This document shows, piece by piece, positions 1 through 11,727 of a DNA stretch of 16,399 nt. Made by a program: the position numbers and the translations under genes. Numbering within the stretch: position 1 is the stretch's first letter; the number at the start of each line of letters is the position of its first letter. A model generated the notes under the pieces. The model was not told where the DNA came from, ran no database searches, and was given only the letters and a program-made list of their open reading frames with translations. This stretch comes from Leucogyrophana mollusca (lineage: Eukaryota; Basidiomycota; Agaricomycetes; Boletales), in NCBI GenBank assembly GCA_021014945.1, contig MU266759.1:1-16399 (forward strand), in the 5' to 3' direction.

Positions 1-600
1 GGTCCAACACCCCCCTGGAAGGTGACACTTGTAAGTTTTAAGGCCTGTGCTTGACAGGCCCCACCTCGTCCCATTATTTATACAGAACCGTAGTATACTT
101 GTACTTTAGTCTACTTTCCCCCCCCTTCAACTGAGTTTAGTTCGTCCAGTTATTCTGTTCATCTGAGCCCAGTTTCTGTCGACTCTACTTTCCGTGTGAA
201 CGCTTCAAAAGCGCCACATTCCCGTTCAGCTGCGAGGCACGACCACATCGATGATGCCGGGGCGATGTATGTTCACGTTCACATCTGATTGACAGACGTT
301 AGCCCAGGTCATCATGGGGCTTCGAATGTCGCCCGTGGCATAGAGCGGGTCCCGGAATGCAAAGTTGATACCTCTGCATCGCTACAGGTCCTCTGGCTAC
401 CTCGCTCGAGTCGAAATCACCGCACGTTACGCAATGGAAACCAGACGGCATCGGCCGCGAGTGTGGGGGATGCCAGTATTAGCGGTTCCGTTTTCGCTTT
501 CCGAAAGCTTTTGCCCGTCACGGAATTACCAGGGGACGGGTTCTTGACCCGATGGTGGGGTTGTGACCCTGGTGGGTATACACCTCTCGTGGTCGCTGTC
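1..600. other. No supported gene; left-edge stretch
   Basis: I see no gene I can support here. Pyrimidine-rich sequence with a C run near 117-126 resembles a fungal promoter or leader, but no convincing start follows it. Short open frames around 289-609 are interrupted and carry no motif I recognise. The part nearest the FunK1 relic (about 400-600) could be its eroded N-lobe, since it is open in the same frame as the relic up to a stop at 607-609, but I could not align it to kinase motifs. Confidence 0.4.
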
Positions 601-624
601 CTAGCCTGACCACCACTTACAGGT

Positions 625-908
625 CCTCGCGAGCTTTGGACGGGAGACATCCAGCAGCAGACCATCAACGTTGACTACCTTATGTGCTACTTGGACGCAT
701 CAAGTCAACCTGTGGAAATCCTAAACGACTTCGATCTGGCCACTCTCCATATACATGAAGGGCTAAACGGAAATGAGTGGAAAGGTGCAGTTTCGTTCCT
801 GGCGCGAGGTCTGCTTACTCCGCAGGTCTCGCTGTGAAAATCAAGCATGGATATCGATACGAACTGGAATCCTTCACCTGGGTTCTGGGATGGGTCTATG
901 TGCTTTAG
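625..908 (+). pseudogene. FunK1-type fungal protein kinase relic (C-lobe fragment)
   Basis: This is a fragment of the fungal-specific FunK1 family, eukaryotic-like kinases greatly expanded in Basidiomycota. In the first frame (625-837) the translation has a GDI-like catalytic-loop remnant, a YLM segment, then ILNDFDLATL, which matches the family's NDFDLA version of the DFG region. After an in-frame TGA at 835-837 the next family block appears one frame over (837-908): IKHGYRYELESFTWVLGW, matching the conserved YRHDLESFxWVLxW segment. It then stops at TAG 906-908. The frame change with no visible intron, the inserted residues in the catalytic loop and the missing N-lobe all point to decay. An AG at 621-622 after a pyrimidine stretch could be an old 3' splice site. 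The family call is from remembered motifs; the frameshift is read directly from the bases. Confidence 0.72.
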
Positions 909-2079
909 CGAAAGCACGAGTTTTAGTATCTCGACCCCTGAATTGAAGAGGAGCGATGCCAGGGGGGAAGGCGGATTTTGATGCTTACGGCTGGCTTGGG
1001 GTTACCGCATCACCTTCGCTTAGGGAGGACTGGCGTCTGGCAGTGGTGCTGATGGGGCTCTGAGTGGTCAGTCCTCTCTGAGGTCTCCCGTGGCAGCGAT
1101 GGCGGCGATGGTGGCGAAAAAGGCAATGGGAAAGAAGAGGACGACAAGCTTGAAGAACGCCTTGTTTAACCTCCTGATGAAGCCATTTTCAACACACTCA
1201 AGGCCGCGAAGGAGAAGCATGAAACTTGGTTGGTGTGGGGCGGCTCCGTGCGAAGGCATATCAATGCTCGCTAAATCCTAAGCCTTTGGTTATTGCCTCC
1301 GGGGGATAGTGAGTCTAACATCTTGGGTGGTACTTCCACTTCGCCATCTGATGCACCGAGCTTTGCCAACCAGCGTGTGTGGCGATCTTCCATTCGGGTT
1401 GGCCTCAGGCCTGATCAGGGTGTCAGCTGAAATTGAACACATGCTCTCCCAAATTCTCACGAGCAAGTGCAACCACCATATCAAGCCTCAGGCCTCATAA
1501 AGCAAGTAAGTGCTTTCCGTTGGAGCTGCGATGGATTGGCAACCTCCCTTCTTTGCTATCCTGCAACAATTTGAAATGGCAGCGCAGTGAGCCTTGTAAT
1601 GTAATATAACGTGCTAAGGATTCTAGGATCGGGAGCAGATCCAGGGCATGAATTTTGACCCAATGAAGACAGAGTGGCATGGAATACGATGCGGTCGTTC
1701 ACATCGTCTGACTGGCCCCGATTCGCGCTCCGTGCGTGCCAGCGGCACCACAAAACACGGTGCGTCTATATCTACCCGGTACTGAGCCTTCCATATATTG
1801 AACCTTCAGTGTCTTCATTGAGGACTCCTGCTCGGGCTTGGGCTCTTGGCGGGCGCTCTCTTCGGGGAACCCGTTCGGAACACCTTTCGTTGCCAGCTGG
1901 AGGGCCAATGGAGATCCGCCACAACGTCTGCTATCTCCCATGTGAATCCTGATTCTAGACATTGTGTAATCTCAACGAAGCCATGTTCTGCAGACGAGCG
2001 GAAATACGGAAATGGTACAAAAACCCGTCCTACAGCTCTTCCTAGCAGTTCGCCCCCTGGTAATCACTCAGCAGCTCCG
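909..2079. other. Unresolved stretch between kinase relic and chitinase gene
   Basis: I found no complete gene. An open frame at about 1060-1270 (+) reads as an acidic Gly/Lys-rich stretch, a stop, then a helical-looking segment, and could be the eroded C-terminal end of the FunK1 relic or an unrelated remnant. A second open stretch lies at about 1300-1420. Both are broken by stops and neither shows a motif I know. The last few hundred bases should contain the chitinase promoter and leader. The frame leading into the chitinase ATG is open upstream from 1846, but that part does not look like protein. Confidence 0.35.
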
Positions 2080-4518
2080 ATGCTTTCACGACTATTACTT
2101 GCCTGCTTTTTATTCGTCTCCAGTCGCCTTTTTTCAATCAAAGCCCATCATGTTTTGGCTCGTCCCGATGCACTGAATACAACGGTCGACGCGAAGGGAC
2201 TCAACCTAACCCACAAGCGATCGTTGGGTTACGTCCAGGCTGGCTATTTTACGAACTGGTGTGTTTTCCGTGCGTCTTTTTGAGTGGTATCAGCAGAGCA
2301 AACATTTGACATAGGGGCATCTATGGTGCCAACTTCCGTGAGATGAGATCCTTGTCGTACGGCTGCGGCCGTACTGACTATCATTGTAACAGAACCCTCT
2401 GATATACCCTCGGGGGACCTCACGCATATTCTATATGCCTTTGCTGACGTTTCGAGGGATACTGGAACAATCCTCCTCACAGATTCCTACGCGGACGAGC
2501 AGGTTTGTGTATTCTTCCATTCAATTCAACTCCGCACTGCACATGCACTGATGCGACTCGAAGAAACATTATCCCGGTGATTCTTGGAGTGAGCCCGGAA
2601 ATAATCTTTACGGTTGCTTGAAGCAGGTGACCTCGTTGTGATTTCTGCATTGGCGGTTGTCTTGACCAACTCTTATCAGCTCTACCTGCTGAAACTTTCC
2701 AGCCGACAAACCAAAGTCCTCCTGTCGATAGGGGGATGGACTTATTCGCAAAGCGGTCATTTCTCCTTCGTCACTGATCCAAACAACCGAGCAAATTTCG
2801 TCTCAAGTGCAGTACAACTGATCAAAGACTATGGTTTTGATGGCATGTAATTCGTCTCTCTGATCCCTTTCGTGGCCGTGCGATGACACTGCGTGACAGC
2901 GATATCGACTTTGAATATCCTGCTGACAGTACACAAGGTCAAGCTTTCGCCAATTTGTTGACAGAACTACGCACTGCGTTCGATGAGTTGGCTTCTTCAA
3001 ATGGCGACGATACACCCTACGAACTGACAGTGCGACAATCCTGGCGATTTCATTTTATGACACTAACCCCCGCGATCCCTTCTACAGGCTGCTGTCTCTG
3101 CCGGCGCAACCGGCTATGCGAATTATGTCTTTCCTCAGATGGATATGGCACTATCTTACTGGAATCTAATGGTCTGTGTCGATCAACTTCTGGAAGGCCG
3201 CTGTTGATATCTTCGCCAGTCTTATGACTATGCTGGATCGTGGCTTACTTGGGTGAGCCTTCTTCTGAAGTGTAAACATGGCACAAAGATCAATTGCTTC
3301 GTGCTTTCGTCCAGGCAGACAACCAAGCCAACCTATACGGCGGTGAACGAACCAAAGTCAACACAGATGCTGCGATCACGCATTACGTCGCAAGTGGTGC
3401 AACTTCGAGCAAGATCAATTTGGGTACGATCACATCTCCCAAGTACTGCGAGAAAGGTCTCTAATGTAACTGCAGGTATTCCACTCTATGGCCGTGCGTT
3501 CGAGGAGACCGAAGGGCTTGGACAGCCTTACAGCGGGGTAAGCCGTTACGCATGTGGCCACCCCTCTAGTTCATGCCAGTCTAGCAGATTGGCCCAGGGA
3601 CAATCCAACCAGGGATATATTCCTACAAGTTTCTACCACTGGCTGGCGCCCAGGTCTATGAAGACTTCAACGATGGTTCCAGCTACTCCTACGACTCATC
3701 GAAGAAAGAGCTCGTGTCGTACGACACGCCTGATATCGTCAAGATGAAGGCAGAATACGCTATTTCTAACCAGCTTGCGGGTTCCATGTTTTGGGACGTA
3801 AGTTCTGACCTTGGAAGCGTTTGGACTTCCATTGACCCTCGAGACGTAGCTTTCCACTGATAAGGTGGGCTCGGATTCACTAGTCCAAACATCAGCAAAT
3901 GCATATGGCTTCCTCGATTCGACGCAGGTCAGACTGAGCTGATATGATCATTTCTGTGTCCTTTCTGATCGATCCCTTAGAACCATATCCAGTAAGTCAT
4001 AAATTCCCCTAGCGGAGAATAACTAGGAAAACGGTCACCAGTTACCCCGAGAGCAAGTGGGACAACATCCGAAATAACATGGGCAGCTCCTCCGGTTCAC
4101 CTCCTGTCTCCAAGACCACTTCTGTCCAGCAGACGCCCAGCGCCTCTCCCACCACGTCCCCTGTCTCGGGGAACTGCGCGGGAACCATGCCTTGGGATTC
4201 CAAAGTACAACCTTCCTCGTGGTACCTATGAAGTTATACTAAAATGATTTCGAAGATCGCTTACAGTGGAGGTCAAACAGTGACTTATAGTGAGTAGACT
4301 CGGACCTTCGCGGTTGAGGTAAAGTTGGCTGATTTCAATAAGATGACCACATATGGCTTGCGAAATGGTGGACCCAGAACGATGTTCCTGGAGGGCCATG
4401 TAAGACGCACCCCAGCGTTAAATGCATGTACTACACTTACGACATCATTACAGCTGGTGTCTGGAAAGATAGCGGCGCTTGCACATCCGCTCTCCGGTCG
4501 GCGCGTTTCAACCTTTAA
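2080..4518 (+). CDS. Secreted GH18 chitinase with C-terminal CBM5/12-type chitin-binding module
   Basis: An endo-acting family 18 chitinase is predicted: it cleaves beta-1,4 bonds of chitin by substrate-assisted catalysis, outside the cell or in the wall. I read 17 exons: 2080-2258, 2315-2337, 2393-2502, 2564-2626, 2680-2846, 2900-3029, 3088-3171, 3220-3252, 3315-3423, 3476-3537, 3588-3797, 3850-3927, 3981-3991, 4042-4204, 4256-4289, 4343-4399 and 4454-4518. Introns are 48-62 nt and all phases agree, giving 525 residues. The chosen ATG opens a signal peptide (hydrophobic LLLACFLFV), followed by a likely propeptide ending at KR46-47. GH18 motifs are SIGG at 141-144, DGIDIDFE at 179-186 (acid/base Glu186) and MSYD at 252-255. 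A Ser/Thr/Pro linker (about 432-462) leads to Cys465-Cys514 with AKWWTQND, the hallmark of CBM5/12. No catalytic motif is missing. The domain assignment is family knowledge; secretion is inferred from the signal peptide. Confidence 0.93.
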
Positions 4519-5006
4519 ACTGGCAGAAAGCTCCGAGGTAGCAAATTTCTTGGATTTAGGGGGTACTTTTGTATGACACGTACGATCGATATAACAGAGG
4601 AGCTGGACGGTTGAAGTCGAAACTTGAAGCGCAGGCCGCGATAGCCATCGCTCTATGTCAGATCCCAATATACACAAGAAGTACAGACGAATAAATAGTC
4701 CAAATCAAACGAACAACCACGGATACAGCTTCTGACCAGAATGATGAAATGTATGGAGAATGGACTGTCCGTGTCAAATAGCATCATAGTAGTAAAGGCG
4801 GGATGGCAAGGAAACAATAAGCAAGGGGGGCCAAGATCGATACACAGGTAAGCTACATGATCTATAGCCATCTGGTTAAGTGAGGTAAACATAGAGCCAA
4901 ATTGAAGTGATAGGCACGGACGGAGGGGGGTTTATGTCAATGACCCAAGAACACGCACAGCGTGGCAACAGTCCGAGGAAAGAAAATTGATTGGAGCGTG
5001 GGGTGT
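4519..5006. other. Convergent intergenic region (3' ends of chitinase and kinase genes)
   Basis: Both neighbouring genes end into this stretch. There is no gene-like frame. An AATAAA at 4690-4695 (+), about 170 nt past the chitinase stop, is a possible polyadenylation signal. The short open frames are shadows. Confidence 0.5.
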
Positions 5007-7316
<2,310 letters not shown>

Positions 7317-8522
7317 GTTGGGTAATAGGGTGGCAAAGGTTTGATCTGCTAAATGAGAGGCGGATTGTTGGCTTTTGTCAAGGAATGTAAGCCAGGGAAC
7401 AGTGCAAGTAAGAAACGCCGGCCAGCGACTCGTATGAGAGTTGGGTCGGATGAAGCCTTGAGATAAGATGCCACACAAGGACAAAGCTGCAGTTTCTATT
7501 CAAGTCTTTTCTTGATCCCTCACCCCCATCAAGGTCTTCGAACTGTTTCGCATCTTTCATTCAGGCTTTCATCAGAACACTCTGGGGCATATTATTCTCC
7601 GTTACAGCATTCTGATAAATCGGTGCAAGCTTCGCATGGTGGTCGCCCTCAGCGAAGTTCAGCCCTACCGGGGGGACAAATTTGGGACTTGAGGCTATGT
7701 CTCATAGCCCTGCGGTAGTCAGCTGTTCTGCTCTTCGCTGGGTTCAAGGACAAAAATGACGAATATGCGTGTAACCAAAGTGTTCGCTTTCCCCGGCTAT
7801 CTTCATCATACCATGGAGTCCCATAGGCCGAATGGCTATGCAGCGCCCAAGCAGCGCCGACGAATTCGGTGTGATGACTGTGTTACCCCGAAATGTTATC
7901 GGTATTTTCTCCTCCAATACCATTTGATCGCATGGCTCCCATTGGCTCACTATTTTCCTGGCCTTTCAAAAGTCCAGCGTGGTGACCTACCCTCCTGGTG
8001 GGTTCCTCGGCTGAACTTAGACCAGATGTGTTGGAAATACACGCAGACGTCAAACACAATCCATGTGGACCTGATGCATATGGTGATTGCACTGGAGCTG
8101 GTCGAAAATGACTACCAAAACGCCTACCTCTAGGTTTCTCGACGGGCTGCTGACACCGACCTTTTAACGCCTGATTATCTTGAAGACGTTCGACATTGTT
8201 TCCTATCCACGGACTCATGCTGTATCTATGGGGTAGTCAGAAACGTGGACTCGTCAATTTGCTGGCTTGAACACTGTCAGAGTGCGACAATGCTCAGCAC
8301 CTATGCCCGGCATGACCGCGCGGCGATAGAGTATGTCTCAAGATCCTCCCTCGATACCTGATGGATCTTTCCTCTTCGCTACGCCTCCCATACCACGGCC
8401 CTGATAAGCAAGATTCACCGGCTACCTATGCCTAACATCCCTCAATCGGTCCTAGCCATTCCTTTCTTTTGGTATTATACCCCTAATGGTGGGTTGTATG
8501 TCCTGTGGTTTTGTGTACTAAC
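7317..8522. other. Divergent promoter region with unresolved open frames
   Basis: This 1.2-kb stretch lies between the starts of the kinase gene (-) and the membrane-protein gene (+). The first few hundred bases probably hold the kinase promoter. From 7893 to 8499 (+) there are open pieces that can be joined by plausible short introns with matching phases (7893-7971, 8021-8082, 8134-8330, 8409-8499). One contains a cysteine-rich patch, CFLSTDSCCIYG, followed by ICWLEHC. I recognise no domain and see no signal peptide, so I do not call a gene; these pieces may be 5' exons of the downstream membrane-protein gene. Confidence 0.3.
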
Positions 8523-9271
8523 ATGGAAGCGAGTATCTCTTTACAGGGCACTTATTCTAGAGCTGTGGTCATCATCATAGCTTTAGCGGCCGTGGATGGT
8601 AGGCTTCTTACGCATTCGAAACCGTTCGCAAGATATGACCCATTTTCGCAGCCCTCTTTCTTATTGGTCTGACGTTCTGGGCTTGGCGGTTGTCAAAACG
8701 AAACCGTCATAATACGTCTTCGACAATTGACGACGATGTTCCTACAATCGCTCCCCCAGCAATGCCCATCGAGCACCCACCCTCACATTCATTGACCGGG
8801 AGATCCAGTCATTTGCGGCATCCGAGTTCCCACCGCAGCGCTGTTCATTCGCTGCGGCTGACCCCGTCCACGATCAACCCCATTTTGAACCTCAGACATT
8901 CCGCACCCGCGCATGTTCCTTCATTTCGATTGTCTGCGTCGTCGTCACTCGTTAACCACGCTTCAATGTCTGTGACAACCACAACTTATCCACCTTCTCT
9001 TTTGTCGACTCGCGCACTACCACCAAGCCCTTCCCCCAACGATCCCCCGTTATCCACTTCTACATTCAATACCTCGTTCCCATGCTCTCCACCACCACCA
9101 TTCTCTCCTGGACCATCCTCCGGATTATCAAGCGCATCTTCACCTCCTCCACCTTTCGATGTCCATCGCCTCCCGCCATTGTCAGCCTCAGCGTTTTTGC
9201 GTCTCGAATATAGTGGGAGCGATAATAGCCCACGGCGTACTCTCAATTTCCCGCCTGAGTATACCGTATGA
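8523..9271 (+). CDS. Predicted single-pass membrane protein with Ser/Pro-rich tail
   Basis: The function is unknown. The conservative model has two exons, 8523-8598 and 8652-9271, joined across a 53-nt intron (GTAGGC...CGCAG, phase 1), giving 231 residues. A 13-residue N-terminus precedes one strong transmembrane helix (about residues 14-37, AVVIIIALAAVDALFLIGLT...), which itself spans the splice junction and so supports the intron. Basic residues follow (RLSKRNRH), so the tail is probably cytoplasmic. The remaining 190 or so residues are rich in Ser, Pro and Thr, including SPPPPF-type runs, and look disordered. The 5' end is uncertain: the ATG at 8523 sits inside a sequence that also looks like the end of an intron (TACTAAC at 8516-8522, TTTACAG ending at 8546, and a GTATGT at 8496), so the real protein may have upstream exons. 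The family is not recognised. Confidence 0.55.
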
Positions 9272-9591
9272 TTGAATGATTACGAATGGTGAGTATTGCC
9301 GGATCTACTCTTCGGGCATCACTGAAAATCATGATTGATCCTCGGTGACTCAGGTTCGATGTTGAATGTCTATATATGTATTGTGTAAAGCATGTGGGGT
9401 GATGGTCGGTAGAATTTGAGAACGGAATTTGGGTGCAAGTCGCTGTAGCAGCTACGAGTACTGTCCCTTTGTTCGACCCCAGTTCGGCTGCTCACCTCGG
9501 TGAAATAGTGTTATATTTCATTGCAAGCCCGATGGGATACACGAATGAATACAGATGTCCGTGGCCGCCTGAGTGCCACAAAGCATGCAAT
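9272..9591. other. Convergent intergenic region
   Basis: This stretch lies between the stops of the + strand membrane-protein gene and the - strand F-box gene. I see no gene or structured RNA. It should contain both 3' untranslated ends. Confidence 0.45.
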
Positions 9592-11297
9592 TCAGCTTTC
9601 ATCGTCTTCATCATCATCCGAATCCTCCTGCCACCTGAGCCTCGTTCTGCATCCAGTCGTCATATGGTCACATATGTATTCCCACTCGGATTCGTACTTC
9701 CTTCGGAAAGAGATCTTGCGGACGCTCGGAAGTCGCTGCGCGAGGAATGCAGCAACCCGAGCCAAATCCCTCACAGGACTATCAGCCACCTCGAGGATCC
9801 GCAGTCTTGCGGGAGTACGGGTGCCACAAGAGCTGTGCACAGGTAGCTCGATCGATATGTCGGGGACAGACGTTGCATCGACGTAAATGCACAGCTGCCA
9901 CAGTCTGGGGCAGCGATCGGCGAGGTCTGCTACAGTGGAGAGCGTAACGTGCCTTGAGCGGAACATACACACGTCTAGGACCTCTAAATTCGGCCAGGCC
10001 TGTGGCATGACGGCGACATCAGCAGCGGTCACTACCGTCGCTGTGGACAGGCGTCTCGACAAGATCTTGACAGTGCGGAGTTTTCGTAGGGGGAAGAGAG
10101 GTGTAAAGATGGATGTGCTTGACAGGAAGTTTGGCTTCTTGGACTTCACTACCTCCAGCACATTCACCGAGAATGACTGTAGGTGAGTCAACGTATCGAC
10201 GTGACGAGCGAGGCAGTTATAGACTTCTGGGAGGGTTGCAGGGGTGAATGTCGCATATACATCAAAGTGGATTTCTTCCATCTGCGTGGAACGCACACTG
10301 GCGATGAAGGGTGGGATGAGTCGATGTGCATACGTATAAAGGAAGAGACGGCGCAGCGCGGGGAAATATTCTCCTTGGGATCCTCTGAGCATAAGATCTT
10401 CCGGCGTGATATCTTCACTGATCGTGATCTCCAATTCCACCAGCCTACTCCAAGTGCCCACTGCAAAGACGGCGTTCAGCGAAAGCAATATTCTATAATT
10501 CTGCCCAGAATTGAAGCTCCTGAGATGTGCAAGACCGGGGTGTACGTTGGTGAGAAGCAAATCGTTGCTCGTTTCCTCGATAGCCAGTTCATCCAGTTGG
10601 CGACACCGCGATATCGCGTCAAGTATCGAATGCAGCATCTTGCCATCGAATGCTGCTTCGAACTTGAGCGTGCGTAGTGTCGGATTGAGCATCGTCGACA
10701 GGCACGAGCGAAATATGCTCAGATCGCATTTCGAGCCGAGAATCCACGAGGGCGTATAGATCTCGAAGCTGCACAGGTTAGGCAGGAGGCGAGGCGCTGG
10801 ACATGACTCGAATAAAGTACACAGAGTGGAGTGATGGACACCCTTCCAATCTGGTCCAATGGAGTTTGCTCGACCCACGAACAGATGCTTGACGCGCGGT
10901 GCGTAAATGAAAAACCTCTCCCAGTCAGATGGTAGTAAAGGCCTGGTCAGAAACTGGATCATACCAATAGTCAAGAGGGAGTGGCTGCTGATTAGAGATC
11001 GTCAGGATGGCGTGATCAAGGAGACAAGCTTACAATGAACTCTAGATCACCACTCCATACGTCTGACGTATCCTCCCTTATCTCCCAGGCACCTTCTGGC
11101 AACGTGCTCACTAACGGCACGAGAGAGTTTTGCGTGCGCCAGAGGACATTCAATGCGGGATCCCGAAGGGCACGGCAGGTACGTGCGAGTGAAGCAAGGT
11201 CGGGTTGTTCTGTATATGATGCTCCGGGTTTGTGCTTGATATGTACATTGTCCAAGATATAGAAGATGATGTCTTGATTGAGGTCTATAAGCTGCAT
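9592..11297 (-). CDS. F-box / leucine-rich-repeat-like protein
   Basis: A probable substrate-recognition subunit of an SCF ubiquitin ligase, of the kind found in large numbers in Agaricomycetes. Two exons, 11297-11034 and 10953-9592, are joined across an 80-nt intron whose 3' site (TATGATCCAG) keeps the frame open into FLTRPLLPSDWERF. The protein has 541 residues. Residues about 4-60 form a degenerate F-box (LIDLNQDIIFYILDNV, then DLASLARTCRALRDPALNVLWR). The rest is Leu-rich with irregular repeats such as LRTLKFEAAF, LVELEITIS, LRRLFLYTY and LRILEVADS, as in fungal F-box proteins with diverged LRRs. The last residues are strongly acidic (EDSDDDEDDES). There is no frameshift or internal stop. 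The substrate cannot be guessed. The ATG is the first in-frame start and leaves the F-box close to the N-terminus, as usual in this group. Confidence 0.85.
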
Positions 11298-11727
11298 GTT
11301 AAAGATGACTGTTAAGAGTCAATGCAGGGGTGAGGCGACCTGCGGCGAATGGGGCGATAATCTCGCAGCAAGATAAACCTCTCCGTCCAGAATGTCATGA
11401 GGGTTACCTTCGAGGTCATTGAGAGGCGAAAGGGCGCCTTTAGTTTTTCCGGCCGGGTTCTTTCACGACGAAGGTTACTTTTTGACAGGCCAGCTCCCAC
11501 AGCGTAAACGTGTGGTAATTTAATTGAGGTGCGTGCAGTCAATGGTCGCAGGTCCGGCGGTATGGTACCAGTTGGGCAAGAAGATTGATTGTCATTTTGA
11601 GTGAATTAAGCCCGAGTTGAATGTAGATGCCAGACGTCTACCCCGAATATGCTAGAGAGCAATTATGCTGAGATGGAGAAAGTAAATAACAGAACTTAAA
11701 ACATGTGAACGCATGCCTCCCACACCT
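11298..11727. other. Intergenic: F-box gene promoter side and 3' end of orphan gene
   Basis: This region lies between the F-box start and the stop of the next - strand gene, so it should hold the F-box promoter. A 76-codon basic open frame (11312-11542, -) shows no recognisable feature and I do not call it. Confidence 0.4.

Noticed and set aside
1060..1270. Helical acidic frame as a separate small gene
   Set aside because: It is interrupted by a stop and lacks a start, splice sites and a recognisable motif; it is more likely part of the kinase relic or random.
1846..2283. Chitinase start at the upstream in-frame ATG (1846)
   Set aside because: It would bury the signal peptide about 78 residues inside the protein. 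The ATG at 2080 places the hydrophobic segment at the N-terminus, as expected for a secreted enzyme.
4285..4677. 130-codon - strand frame over the chitinase 3' end
   Set aside because: It is antisense to the CBM exons and has no motif.
7883..8218. 111-codon - strand frame
   Set aside because: No recognisable motif, and it lies opposite open pieces on the + strand that have matching splice phases.
9592..9890. Several + strand frames over the 3' end of the F-box gene
   Set aside because: They are shadows of the F-box coding frame.
10183..10677. 164-codon + strand frame
   Set aside because: It is antisense within the large exon of the F-box gene and has no motif; the sense frame is far better supported.
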